A stretch of 64,000 bases of DNA, from contig JAVGWX010000013.1 of NCBI GenBank assembly GCA_036924085.1, positions 39,941,893 through 40,005,892 on the forward strand. The letters run 5' to 3'. A program made the position numbers and the translations under genes. This DNA comes from Ariolimax columbianus (taxonomy: Eukaryota > Mollusca > Gastropoda > Stylommatophora > Arionidae). This document shows, in pieces, positions 11,130 through 22,494 of the stretch (the first letter of the stretch is position 1; every line of letters starts with the position of its first letter). The notes under the pieces were generated by a model, which saw nothing but the letters and a program-made list of their open reading frames with translations, was not told the origin of the DNA and made no database searches.

Positions 11130-11844
11130 CGACGTGTGTCCAATGAAACCGAACCAAACAACAATTTAGTGAAGATAAGTACGCTGCACATAATGTCACT
11201 TTTGGTGTAAACAGCACATATCAACAGTTAAGTTTGGAAATTGCATTACCCGTCGACTCATAGTTTCCCCAGCAGACGGGTGTAATACGGAATCTGTCCA
11301 GAGAGGATCTACGAGCTGTGATTCGGTTTATAACAGCTGAAGGATGTCGACCAGTTGACATTCAACGTAGAATGAAGGCAGTGAATGGGGACAAAAGAGT
11401 ATCGAGGACAACAGAGAGGAACTGGACAACGATGTTTAAAGAAGGAAGTGAGTTAACGCAACAATATGCGCATGAGCTGGCTTCGGAAGATCTTTCGTTA
11501 ACTCACGTCCTTCTTTAAACATCGTTGTCCAGTTCTTTGCTGCTGGCTTCGACACATTTTTTGTCACCATACACTGCCTGCATTTTGAGATGAATATCAA
11601 CTGGTCGACATCCTTCCGTTGTTAGAAACCGAATCACCGTTCGCTGATCATCTCTGGACATATTCCGTATCATATCCGCCATTTTTTCAACGGTTTGCAG
11701 AAGAAACTATGAGTCAAATGATAAGGAAATTTAGCAAACTTGACGGTTGGTATGTGCTGTGTACACCAAAAGTGACGTCATCATGCTCATCGTACGTATG
11801 TTCACTTGTTGCAGTTTGGTCCGGTTTCATTTGAACACGCCTCG
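11130..11844. mobile_element. Palindromic (fold-back) mariner derivative
   Basis: Two diverged copies of the same mariner 5' end face each other. The left arm (11,130 to about 11,475) reads terminal repeat, UTR and the start of a transposase. Its residues SREDLRAVIRFITAEGCRPV and the following 'ERNWTTMFKEG' resemble the helix-turn-helix DNA-binding region of mariner-type transposases. The right arm (about 11,500-11,844) is the reverse complement of the same region, with a MADMIRNMSRDD start on the minus strand. Outer ends match ('cga..gtgt..caatgaaacc') and are flanked by TA on both sides, the mariner target. The DDE catalytic domain is absent. A non-autonomous hairpin element. Confidence 0.8.
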
Positions 11845-11849
11845 TATAT

Positions 11850-12475
11850 TATTTCTGAGAAACTAACGTGTTAGACACAGTTTCAACATTCCTTGCCATC
11901 CTTATCGTTGAAATCATCGTTGTTGGTGTTGTTGTAGGTAACTCCAACTCAGATAATTCAACTCTTCACCTCGTCTCTTTCGTGGTAACTTACAGCAGCT
12001 GGCCTTACATCCCAAATCGTACTTTAGAAGATGGGCCTACGTTCTTCTGGCTATACTACAATGCTCCTCAGTACGTACGTAGCTATCGGCATTGCAGTGT
12101 CAACCCCACCTCGCTGGTCAGACAGCTATGATAAATATTGCTTCTAATACGAGATGAGACATTGATTAGTATGTTTCACCTGTCCCTGATGTTTCTCATC
12201 ACTCCCACCTTGATCAGTATGTATGATCTGGCTTTGATGTTACTGTTCGATAGTTTAGGACCTCTAACTCTTCCTAGTGGACCTCAGCAACTGATGTAAA
12301 GTTGTAGCGAAAGTTATTTCAATTTTTAGGTTAATTATCATCTGTGTTGTTCTTTTGACACAAAAGTATTAATTGTTCGTGACAACGCATTGTGTTCTTT
12401 TTGGATTGAAAAGATCGAGTACAGAAGGGGCAGAAGCAGACATAAACAAAGTCTATTGGATGACGTGGCTAAATA
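11850..12475. other. No recognised gene
   Basis: Mixed sequence on both strands with no family resemblance found. Confidence 0.3.
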
Positions 12476-12477
12476 TC

Positions 12478-12527
12478 TGAGAGAGAGAGAGTGAGAGAGA
12501 GAGAGAGAGCGCGAGAGAGAGAGAACA
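12478..12527. repeat. (GA)n microsatellite
   Basis: An imperfect GA tract of about 50 bp. Confidence 0.9.
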
Positions 12528-12612
12528 TAGCACATTTAACGTTAGTTGATTGCCCATCGCGAGCAATGATGACATTATCAGACGGTTCTGTCTTGATGAT
12601 GTAACTTGTGAA

Positions 12613-12836
12613 GTATTTGGATTATAGTGGGGAAGACACTGCGTTGGGCATCAACCTGCGCTGTATTTGGATTATAGTGGGGAAGATACTGCGTTGGGCA
12701 TCAACCTGCGCTGTATTTGGATTATAGTGGGGAAGATACTGCGTTGGGCATCAACCTGCGCTGTATTTGGATTATAGTGGGGAAGAAACTGTGTTGGTCA
12801 TGAACCTTCGCTGTATTTGGATTATAGTGGGAAGAC
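12613..12836. repeat. 50-bp minisatellite, about 4.5 copies
   Basis: Tandem units begin 'tatttggattatagtgggga' and end near 'catcaacctgcgctg'. The middle units are almost identical and the last two have diverged, which suggests growth from the left side. Confidence 0.9.
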
Positions 12837-12964
12837 AATGCGTTGGTCATCAACCTCACTTTCTGGCCCCGAGCTACGATGGACCAGTGACAAGACATAA
12901 GTCAAGACGATCGGAGGTAATTCAGGATATGCAGACACTCTGACCCCATCTCTCTTGAAACAAG

Positions 12965-13065
12965 GGGTCGATTGAAAACGTGCGGGATTCGATTGCGCAC
13001 TGTTTCGGTTCATCGCTTTGGGAGGTGAATGTCTTACCTCTCGACTTCAACGACCCTGACATTTG
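12965..13065 (-). mobile_element. tRNA-like SINE head, degenerate
   Basis: The minus strand shows 'gttgaagtcgagaggtaag' (weak box A) and 'gcaatcgaatcccgc' (box B-like). Spacing is compatible with a tRNA-derived SINE, but no body match was found. Confidence 0.35.
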
Positions 13066-13169
13066 ACGTGCTGCATTGATTTCCAGCGTCATATCACAAG
13101 ATGATGATGGTTCCTCACACAAAGATCATTTTGCGAGGAAGAGTTGGTTATGAGACCAAGATAATCGGT

Positions 13170-16100
13170 GTTTCATGAGCGAAACTGAAGAAACGGCAGA
13201 AGATTCACCTTTGCATTTCTGTATTTCTAAGGCATGGCATGGAAAGATCCCTATATACCGGATTCGTATTCACTTCGTGTGCAGTTTCAATGGAATATGT
13301 CGGGGATTTATCTTTGCTATGACCACTTCTCCATTTACAAAAAGGATTGGTAAAACTACTGTACTGCAAAAGTGCCGTAGTGGAACATATTACAAACATA
13401 TACACACGCTCATCCACTGGCCAATACGTCTACATTACAAACATACAAACGCATCCACTGGCCAATATATTCTGCCATAACCTATAAAACTGCTATCCTG
13501 GACTATGAGCGTGCCTTCGCACATAGAAATCAGAAAGACAAACCTTAAACAAACGAAACAAAAGGTAAATTAAACATGCTACTAGTTTTCGTGTAACTCC
13601 GTGTTCTATAAAACATTAAAAATATCTTAGCCATGTAGTTAAAAATATCAATGCGTATACTTAAACAGAGCTTTCAGTTCGACCTGACTACGAAGACATG
13701 CTAACAATTGTACAGCGTTATTGGACCAAAGAAACAGACTCACTACCAAACACACATACACACACACACACCAGTGCATGAAAACTAAACAGGTTATCGA
13801 TGTGAGTATGACGATGCAATTGTATAGTTACTTCAGAGGTAGTTTAGTCGAGGAACCCTGAAAAGGGATGAGTATTTATTAGAATCAAAGCTATTCTAAA
13901 GTCTTTGCAATGTTAGGTATGTACATAAGGAACCTTTGTAATGATAATAGCTGCCCATCGCATACGGCTGTAAAGGCAGGCAGGTTCTACTACACACGGT
14001 ACACACATAAGGGGATTTGGTAGCTTGGCTGTTTCACATGCTGTCCCTTCGCATAATGCGGGTCTCCTGTGATTTCTCGACGTTGTTCCGCTCAGCGTTG
14101 TGAGTACCTTGTTTGATGGTAGTGCCAGTCAGAGCGGTATTGTTTAAGCGTGCCCATTGAAGTGACATTATTGTTTAAATAGCTCATATATGATCATAGA
14201 CACTTTGATTTAGTCTTTGTAGCATTTCTAATGTAGTTCTGATGACGGGAACACATGATTTCCGCTCGCTTATTTTAACAGCAGGAATGTGCGGTCCAGA
14301 CGGTCTGATTTTGGCTCTCTGGACCTATAGATGCTGGAGAGCTCTGTCATATTCATGACTACACAGTTTGGTTACTCTATCCTGCCATCTGACGCTGAGC
14401 AGATTATCGAGACACCTTACGTACGACTGTTAGAGTTTCCTGGCATGTCTGCTAACGACTGTCCATGTTTTATTGGCGCATAGAAGGATGTTTGCACCAT
14501 TGTACAAAATAATCTGATCTTGGTGGCAAACCTGATTCCCTATCGGTCCTAAAAATATGCCCATGGTCTTCGAAAACCAGCACTTGCCGGAGCAATCCTG
14601 ATGTGTATCTCGAGTGGAATCGATGTATTAACGTTTTTCTCCTTGCCACTGAGGGTTACCGGGATCTAACAGGTGAGAATATAATAGTAACACTGTAACC
14701 GGATAGCTACTTGTTAGAGATGGCTAGGGATGGTAGGGCACACCATCGGCACTTTTAAGTAAAAAAAAATAGTTCGGACAGGTCGACATTTGTTTGACGT
14801 GTATTTGTTGAAGACATACGTTCCACATGATACTCAATAGTTCTGATTGAAGGTCATTTCGATCCTCTCGGCAAACCGGGGCTGTTAGATAAATGTATGT
14901 CTCTACTAGTTTTCGCTATTCTCTTTCGTGGTGGTCAGTTAGGTTCAGGTCCATTGTCATGTGTCCCTGTTAAACATCAGATATCGATTGCACTTTTTCC
15001 CTCGTCCTTTTCACTCTGGGCAAGAAGATGAGACTAACGTCCGAGCATGCAGAACCACACTGATCAGACTGTGATACGAAGGGGAAGGACTGGAGCACGG
15101 GTGTGTAAGGGATAGTACTTCACGGCGAGAGGTAATCGCTTCCTATCAGCAAAGGATGGCATATCCCCTATTTGGTTCCGCCACTCCTGCCTAACTCCCA
15201 TTTCGCTACATATGCTACCCACCGGACAATATCTTTGACTTGCTGGCTAAACTACGTGAGCAAACGCGGTGGAAAAACCAGGGAGGAACTACAGGAATGC
15301 GGAGCACGACAGTACTAGTTGATAGCATACTTAAGTGATGAGAAACCTGAAAATAATCTGGACTGGGATGACTCGATAGTCCTGCAAGACAACCTCCCTA
15401 ACAGATACAACTCTGACCTCAAACAACTGCTGCCTTGCAGGTGGACTGGTCCACCAAGGGCTAAAGACGACAGCCCCACAGAAACGCCTGTTAAAACTGG
15501 ATGTACTAGTCAACAGGCTATCGAAACAGTGAAATCGCTGTATAAGAGAAACAGCGAACGACAAAGAAGGTTATGATAGTCTGGGTCTGGTGAAACATTG
15601 TGATCACAACCCACCTCACTGACAAACATCATGTCCTTGTAACTCGCACCAAATAAATTTGTCAGTAGTATCTACGCAAGTACGAGTTCCATTCACAAGA
15701 ACAACATCACATTGGGATGCACACAGGCCATCAACCAATCGTCTTTAAGCAGACCTGTCCGATCAAAATTCATCGAGCTATATCCAGAATCTTCTCACTT
15801 CTCTAGCAGCTGCCATTAGATTTACTTTTCACGAGTTCTTTCGACTTCCGTTGCTTCTTTTCCCCTTGGAATTCCACAACTTAGATTGCTTGATAAGATA
15901 CTGCTTTAGGAATTTCGCAATGCGTGATCTATATAACTCCACCGTATTCGTAGATTGTCCTGTTCCACGTGTCTTTGTTCGATTATCTCCCATACGTTTT
16001 CGTTTGTATCCTCGGACAGGGCACGAATCGTTATCAGGGAATTGCTGATGAAGCCCTGTGATCATTTAATATTGAGTTCTGCTATGTTTTCAGTTCATAT

Positions 16101-16390
16101 TAACAGACCTAATCTACATTGAAGTGCACTTGCTTTGGACGCAGCAAATTACCGAGAGCCGACACTGTGTCGACAAGACAAAAAAACAGACGGTCCAATT
16201 ATGATCAAAATTAGGAAAATACATAATATGGTGTGATGGACACACAAAAAAACAGCATACAAAAACATTCTTCTATAATTCATATCATTTTTAACTAGCG
16301 CTGCACTTTCCTAATGAGGCAGTGTACAAAATGCAAAGAAAATATATTCGAATTTGTGGTTGACGTCACACAATATTCTATGTATATCTG
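13170..16390. other. 3.2 kb with no recognised gene or repeat family
   Basis: Short open frames (for example 15,319-15,576 plus and 15,829-16,065 minus) have no recognisable domains. A short CA run is near 13,748. This is the largest stretch of the window without an assignable element. It could hold ancient transposon remains or intron sequence. Confidence 0.35.
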
Positions 16391-16427
16391 CAAATGTTAT
16401 TTGTCCCGGGGACATGAGAATGAAATC

Positions 16428-17135
16428 TTCTTCTTCTTCTTCTTCGTTCGTTCTAAATCTCCCACTACCAAACCCTGAAAGGGCTTAAGTAGCAGAATGT
16501 AATTCAGAGAACAGAATGCGTTGTGTCGTAGTTTACAGCTTTGCTGCGATATTTGCACCTTTTGGTCCTTCTTCTTCTTCTTCTTCTTCTTCGTTCGCTC
16601 TCGATCTCCCACTACCAAACCCTGAAAGGGCTTAAGTAGCAGAATGTGGTCCAGAGAACGGAATGCGTTGTGTCATAGTTTACAGCTTGGCTGCGATATT
16701 TGCACCTTTCGGTCCAACACATCCGACTTCAGCAAGCATTTTTTGAGTACCGGGTTAGCATTCCCTATTCGATCCCTTCTCCTTAGCCAGTCTGCCCTGC
16801 TGCAGCCTGTTATCCAGGATCACCACGTGGAGGTGTAGAAGGGTCTTGGCAGCTATGGCTCGCTGGCCCTGACACTAGCAGTCAGCTATGGGTCGCTGAC
16901 CGCTGCAGTATCTTGATCCCGCACCTTTTGGTCCAACACATCCGATTTCAGTTAGCATTCCCTCTTCGATCCCTTCTCTTTAGCCAGTCTGCCCTGTTGC
17001 AGCCTGTTATCCAGGATCACCGCGTGGTGGTGTAGAAGGGTCCTGGCAGCTATGGTTCGCTGGCCCTGACGCTAGCAATCAGCTACGAGTCGCTGACCAC
17101 TGCAGCTCATCCGCTGCTCAGCATCTTGATCCCAC
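16428..17135 (-). mobile_element. SINE2, interrupted by a second SINE2
   Basis: The outer copy consists of 16,428-16,568 and 16,921-17,135. It reads from a TTC-rich left end (the GAA tail, since the element is on the minus strand) through the core to 'cttgatccc'. The direct repeat AATGAAATC at 16,419-16,427 and 17,136-17,144 is a target-site duplication for the outer element. The inner element is listed separately. Confidence 0.85.
16569..16920 (-). mobile_element. SINE2, nested copy with target-site duplication
   Basis: A full-length minus-strand SINE2 (about 352 bp), with GAA tail at its left end and 'gggatcaagat' 5' end at its right end. It is bounded by GCACCTTTTGGTCC at 16,555-16,568 and 16,921-16,934. 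The duplicated site is the core of the outer SINE2, so this copy jumped into a relative. Confidence 0.9.
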
Positions 17136-17145
17136 AATGAAATCT

Positions 17146-18190
17146 TTTGGTGGACAATACAAGAAACAGATTACGGGTTCGAACGGAGAGGATAGCGAGA
17201 TAAGATTGTTGTTGATAATGTCCCTACTGATGGAGTTCAGTCATTTTCGCGACTTTCTTTCATGGCGGGTTACAGTGGTCCTCTTCACATCCCAAGGCGT
17301 ACTAAACTGGACGGGGGTCAACCAGGCTGTAGTAAGGCTGCAAGGCTAAGCAGTAAGATGATTGCTATAGGAATCAGAGTGCCGATCCCTACCTCGTTAA
17401 CTAGAAACTCGGTCGTTCTCTGTGAGTTGTAGTTAAGGACCGCTGGTTTATTCTGTTTCTTAATTCCACAAGAGGAATGGCTCTAAGGATTAAATAAATC
17501 ATTGTGGAAGGTCTTTATTGAGGTAGGCTGATCAGTTCCCTTCCTCGCTGACTTTTCTTTTCAAACATGAAACCGCACATACAATATATGGCGTTTCAAT
17601 AATGGATATCGGAACCGTGTACCTTCACAGAGAGACGGTACACGCCTCTAATACTCAGTCCATTACTGGAGTCAATAATAATTCAATGAAAACGAGTCGT
17701 GATAATGGACAATGGCTGACCACTCCATCCCACTCCCCATTCCTCTCATGTGCTCCGGGCCTTTCATTGCTGAAAGTGCGAACGACAGAGCATACATTTT
17801 GGAGCTCCCGTTGGCGGCTCCGAAATTCTTCCTAATTTCGTCAGTTACCAATTCACCGCTGGGTTGACAGAAACAAGCGGTCACCATGAAAAGCCAATGA
17901 CATGTCAGGTCTGTAAAACTGAGCACGGCATGATACGAACCTGGACATTGCGATTGTAAACCAAAGCAGCATCCTCTAAGCCACTGGGTCGTCATCTATT
18001 CTTTTTCTGCAGAGATTCCCTCATGCCCTGTAGCCAACATTACTTGCGTTATAACCGTACAAGTAAATTATGGATTATAGTTTCGATCCCCCCATGGGAA
18101 GGATATAATTATGTCTCATGGAAGTCACAAATGCTCCGACTGCCATTACAGGCAAAGGTCAGTACCATGACAACAATTGCCGTCAGGGAT
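17146..18190. other. No recognised gene
   Basis: Short ORFs only. A weak SINE6-like trace ('ttcccttcctcgctgac') lies near 17,535 on the minus strand; it is too short to call. Confidence 0.3.
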
Positions 18191-18202
18191 CAAAATTACT
18201 GT

Positions 18203-18312
18203 GTCGGTGAGAAAGGAGAAACTGTCGTCGGGCAGATAGTAGAAACTGTCGTCGCGGAGAAAGGAGAAACTGTCGTCGGGGAGATAGTAGAAACTGTCGT
18301 CGGGGAGAGCGT
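18203..18312. repeat. Small outlying block of the 24-bp array
   Basis: About five units of the 'gagaaaggagaaactgtcgt' type. This is the same unit as the main array at 18,782-20,440, separated from it by about 470 bp of unrelated sequence. Either an insertion has split one array, or this block is the seed of the main array. Confidence 0.85.
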
Positions 18313-18780
18313 ACCAAGTACGAATCACGCCCCGGATTTGTTTGTATTTCCGTGATTTCGAACCATAGCACGATGTAATCCCAGCCTAGCAAGACAGCTC
18401 ACAGTAGACTAGACTACTCACTCTACCATTAAGCTCCTGCCGAACCATCTGTAAATGGGCACCTGATTTACTGTTAGAGAAATAAAGGCACCGAAGAAGG
18501 AAACTAGCCACCCGACCTCACACAAGCAGCGCGTCTACCACGGCATTCCCGTCCATCGTGCACGTCTGCTTGAGACTCCTTTACCCTTTTTTTTAGCCAC
18601 ATGAAGCTCTTGAAACTGAACAGCGGTTAACACAAGTTTCCCATTAAATGGCACTGGGTGAGCAGAACACCATAGGGCGTTGTTTGTCTAGAGCGAGGCG
18701 CAGAAAAACAGATGCCTTTTTGCCATTAACAGAAAGTTGTTTTACGTTTTTTGGAAAAGGATAAGAGTAAAATTAGTGTC
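18313..18780. other. Unique spacer between the two 24-bp blocks, with a SINE6-like trace
   Basis: A stretch near 18,440-18,545 ('gaagaaggaaactagccacc', 'cgacctcacac') resembles the SINE6 bodies at 7,450-7,560 and 53,560-53,645. No clean ends are visible. Confidence 0.35.
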
Positions 18781-18781
18781 A

Positions 18782-20440
18782 TAGCAGACACTTCCATTGG
18801 GAAGAAAGCAGACACGGTCGTCGGGAAGAAATCAGAAACGGTCGTGGGGAAGAAAGCAGAAACGGTCGTGAGGAAGAAAGCAGAAACGGTCGTCGGGAAG
18901 AAAGCAGAAACGGTCGTCGGGAAGAAAGCAGAAACGGTCGTCGGGAAGAAAGCAGACACGGTCGTCGGGAAGAAAGCAGAAACGGTCGTCGGGAGGAAAG
19001 CAGAAACGGTCGTCGGGAAGAAAGCAGAAACAGTCGTCGAGAAGAAAGCAGAAACAGTCGTCGGGAAGAAAGCAGAAACGGTCGTCGGGGAGAAAGCAGA
19101 AACGGTCGTCGGGGAGAAAGCAGAAGCGGTCGTCGGGGAGAAAGCAGAAACGGTCGTCGGGGAGAAAATAGAAACGGTCGCCGGGGAGAAAGCAGAAACG
19201 GTCGTCGGTGAGAAAGCAGAAACGGTCGTCGGTGAGAAAGCAGAAACTGTCGTTGGTGAGAAAGGAGAAACTGTCGTCGGAGAGAAAGGAGACACTGTCG
19301 TCGGGGAGAAAGCAGAAACTGTCGTCGGTGAGAAAGGAGAAACTGTCGTCGGGGAGAAAGCAGAAACTGTCGTCGGGGAGAAAGGAGACACTGTCGTCGG
19401 GGAGAAAGGAGACACTGTCGTCGGGGAGAAAGGAGAAACTGTCGTCGGTGAGAAAGGAGACACTGTCGTCAGTGAGAAAGGAGAAACTGTCGTCGAAGAC
19501 AAAAGCAGACACTGTCGTCGGGGAAAAAGGAGACACTGTCGTCGGGGAGAAAGGAGAAACTGTCGTCGGTGAGAAAGGAGACACTGTCGTCGGTGAGAAC
19601 GGAAACACTGTCGTCGGGGAGAAAGGAGAAATTGTCGTCGGTGAGAAAGCTGAGACTGTCGTTGGGGATAGAGGAGAAACAGTCGTCGGGTGATAGCAGG
19701 AACTGTTGTCGGAGAGAAACGAGAAACTGTCGTCGGGGAGAAAGGAGAAACTGTTGGGGGGAGAAAGGAGAAACTGTCCTCGGGAAGAAAGGAGAATCTG
19801 TCGTCGGGAAGAAAGGAGAAACTGTCGTCTGGAAGATAGGAGAAACTGTCGTCGGGGAGAAAGCAGAGCCTGTTAGGGGGAGAAAGGAGAAAATTTTGGG
19901 GGGAGAAAGGAGAAACTGTCATCGGGAAGAAAGGAGAAACTGTCGTCGGGAAGAAATGAGAAACTGTCGTCGGGGAGAAAGCAGGAATTGTTGTCGGAGA
20001 GAAAGGAGACACTGTCGTCGGTGAGAACGGAAACACTGTCGTCGGGGAGAAAGGAGAAATTGTCGTCGGTGAGAAAGCTGAGACTGTCGTTGGGGATAGA
20101 GGAGAAACAGTCGTCGGGTGATAGCAGGAACTGTTGTCGGAGAGAAACGAGAAACTGTCGTCGGGGAGAAAGGAGAAACTGTTGGGGAGAGAAAGGAGAA
20201 ACTGTCCTCGGGAAGAAAGGAGAAACTGTCATCGGGAAGAAAGAAGAAACTGTCGTCGGGAAGAAATGAGAAACTGTCGTCGGGGAGAAAGCAGGAATTG
20301 TTGTCGGAGAGAAACAAGAAACTGTCGTCGCGGAGAAAGGAGAAACTGCCGTCGGGGAGATAGCAGAAATTGTTGTCGGAGAGAAACGAGAAACTGTCGT
20401 CGGGGAGAAAGGAGAAACTATCGACAGGGAGTAAGGAGAA
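18782..20440. repeat. 24-bp minisatellite, about 69 units
   Basis: The unit is 'gagaaagcagaaactgtcgt' plus 'cggg' and variants (gaagaaagcagaaacggtcg in the left third). Since 24 is a multiple of 3 and the unit lacks stops in several frames, both strands are open for hundreds of codons (for example 18,726-20,036 minus). The variants are graded from left to right. A block near 19,571-19,920 recurs 428 bp later (19,999-20,290), with matching irregular units. No start context, splice signal or domain suggests a gene. Confidence 0.95.
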
Positions 20441-20880
20441 AACATAAATTGCCTTACGGGAGAAAGCAGTTCCGCAGTTTCCATTGTGTCCTGTCGTCAG
20501 AATTGTTTCTGTTATAAGCGTACAGTGGGAGTTAAACATTCGACATTCACGCGAGATGACTGAATCATCGTATTTTCAGTGTAGAAATGTATTCATTATA
20601 AGGGGTAGCTCCAACCATGCTGCTAATCCTCTCATTTTTCATTCCATCTTTCCTGGCAACACCGGTGACCTTCCTTAGACATTTCATTTCAGATGTAGCT
20701 ATTTCACTCTCTTGGGACTTAGATAAAGACCAAGTTGTGAGTTAGCTGCCAAGCTGAAGTTTAGGTGTTTAAGAAGTGTTGACAATTGATAAATCACGGG
20801 GCAGACTTTATGTCAGCGTGCTTCGATTTCTCTATCAAGCTTACTATCGTTGGTAAAAATTACATCTAAGATATTTTTGT
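20441..20880. other. No recognised gene
   Basis: Unassigned sequence between the 24-bp array and the SINE1 pair. Confidence 0.3.
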
Positions 20881-20883
20881 GGT

Positions 20884-21030
20884 ATTTGCCCGGATTTCTC
20901 TATTATTCAAGGAGTTGTGTGTTGCGCTGATTTCTCTATTACTCAATGAGTTGTGTATTGCGCTGATTTCTCTATTACTCAATGAGTTGTGTATTGCGCT
21001 GATTTCTCTATTATTCAACGAGTTGTGTGT
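20884..21030. repeat. 36-bp array made from the SINE1 3' end, 4 copies
   Basis: Units of the type 'ctgatttctctatta(c/t)t' followed by 'caa.gagttgtgt.ttgcg' match the 3'-terminal stretch of SINE1 (on this strand 'ccttatttctctattcc', then 'ggcggtgtgcgttgca'). The last unit runs straight into the SINE1 body at 21,031, so the tandem copies formed inside the element. Confidence 0.8.
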
Positions 21031-21203
21031 TGCATTATGTTTTAATTTTGCGCCTGTCGGCTCAGTTCATCCGACTTCGGCATGCAATTTATGTAACGGT
21101 CTGCTTCCTCCTGCATTTTCTAAGGGTTTCATTCCCTTGGATAACGGCCAGTTATGTTATTTGGGAGCGAACCTAATACCTTCGGGCTGTGAGCCGTGTG
21201 ACT
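21031..21203 (-). mobile_element. SINE1 body, first of two tandem copies
   Basis: Contains the core 'catccgacttcggcatgc', 'ctgcttcctcctgcatttt' and the tRNA-head side ending 'gagccgtgtgact' on the minus strand. It stops before the box A region and joins the next copy directly, so it is a tandem duplication of the body and not a separate insertion. Confidence 0.8.
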
Positions 21204-21417
21204 CAAGGAGTTGTGTGTTGCGCTATGTTTTAATTTTGCTCCTGTCGGCTCAGTTCATCCGACTTCGGCATGCATTTTATGTAACGGTCTGCTTCCTCCT
21301 GCATTTTCTAAGGGTTTGATTCCCCTGGATAACGGCCAGTTATGTTATTTGGTAGCAAACCTAACACCTTCGGGTTGTGAGCCGTGTGACTTAACGACTA
21401 GCCCACGCCGCTCCCAT
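21204..21417 (-). mobile_element. SINE1, second tandem copy with tRNA-like head
   Basis: It repeats the preceding unit almost exactly and continues to 'acttaacgactagcccacgc', the complement of the box A side ('gcgtgggctagtcgttaagt'). Box B is degenerate ('ggttTGctaccaaat' on the minus strand). Confidence 0.8.
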
Positions 21418-21419
21418 CT

Positions 21420-21810
21420 CAGATATTTGTAATTCCCGGTCCTCTGAAGTTCGACATAGTTTACCCTTATGAATTTACCCACTGAGTTAGTAAGGTAGAA
21501 GACTCTACACCTTAGTATGAGAGACCGCATATAGTGAGATGTATTTCGTCTGGAACTAATTATTGTGAGACTTCTCAACTTCAAGATGAACATACCAAAA
21601 GAAAGCAGTGGACAGCTTTGTGATTTTAGTATCTCCATAAAGCTCGGCCGGCAGAGTGGTTTGAATGTTCACCCTTCATAGCAAAGTAATTGGATTCGCA
21701 CTAGGAGATAATACTGGTTGAAAAAAACGTTCACTAAGCGCACAAATAATCACACAAATCCTAGAAAGGAACTGAATGGATGACAATGCATAACTAGAAA
21801 TAAACGTTTT
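21420..21810. other. No recognised gene; trace of the 'aggtagaagactct' satellite
   Basis: At about 21,470-21,530 'gagttagtaaggtagaagac' followed by 'tctacaccttag' matches the degenerate satellite of 24,690-25,470. The rest is unassigned. Confidence 0.4.
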
Positions 21811-21811
21811 C

Positions 21812-22490
21812 TTCTTCTTCTGTGTTTTTCCAGAAAGGATATTGTGTCGTAGTTTACAGCCAGGTTACGATATATGTGCCTTTCAGGCCGACATATCCTT
21901 CTTCTTCTTCTTCTTCGTTCGTTCTCAATCTCCTACTACCAAACACTGAAAGAGTTTAAGTAGCAGAATGTAGTCCAGAGAACGGAATGCGTTGTGTAGT
22001 AGTTAACAGCTTGACTGGGATATTTGCACCTTTCGGTCCAACACATCCGACTTCAGCAAGCATTTTTTGAGTACCGGGTTAGCATTCCCTCTTCGATCCC
22101 TTCTCCTTAGCCAGTCTGCCCTGCTGCAGCCTGTTATCCAGGATCACCGCGTGGAGGTGTAGAAGGGTCTTGGCAGCTATGGTTCTCTGGCCCTGACGCT
22201 AGCAGTCAGCTATGGGTCGCTGACCACTGCAGCTCTTGCGCTGCTCAGCATCTTGATCCCCCGACATATCCGATTTCAGCTGGCTTTTTTTTAGTACCAG
22301 GTATGCCTTCCCGCTGCGATTGCTATCCCTTGATCAGACTACTCTAGTGACTAGTGCAACCTGTTTCCAGTGCCACCACGTGGAGACAGGATAAGGTCGT
22401 GATCAGCTGTGGTTCGCTGACTCTGATGCAAGCAGTCATCTATGAGTCGCTGGCTGGTGTCAGCTCATTCACTGATGCACCTTGACTAAT
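21812..22490 (-). mobile_element. Old SINE2b copy split by a SINE2 insertion
   Basis: The left part (21,812-21,898) and right part (22,261-22,490) together read as one diverged SINE2-like element. It has a TTC-rich left end, the core, then a 5' half unlike standard SINE2 ('gtgcaacctgtttccag', 'gagtcgctggctggtgtcag') but shared with 37,055-37,345. It is interrupted at its core by the nested copy. Confidence 0.75.
21899..22260 (-). mobile_element. SINE2, full length, nested with target-site duplication
   Basis: A 362-bp copy on the minus strand is flanked by CCGACATATCC at 21,888-21,898 and 22,261-22,271. From its own 5' end it reads 'gggatcaagatgctgagcag', the core 'gctgaagtcggatgtgttgg', the 3' body with 'gtttggtagtaggagattga', and a GAA-repeat tail. 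This copy defines the element ends. Confidence 0.93.
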
Positions 22491-22494
22491 AGCA

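Noticed and set aside
18726..20036. 436-residue minus-strand frame and 273-residue plus-strand frame as repeat proteins
   Set aside because: Both arise from the 24-bp array. There is no signal peptide, splice context, flanking unique coding sequence or domain.
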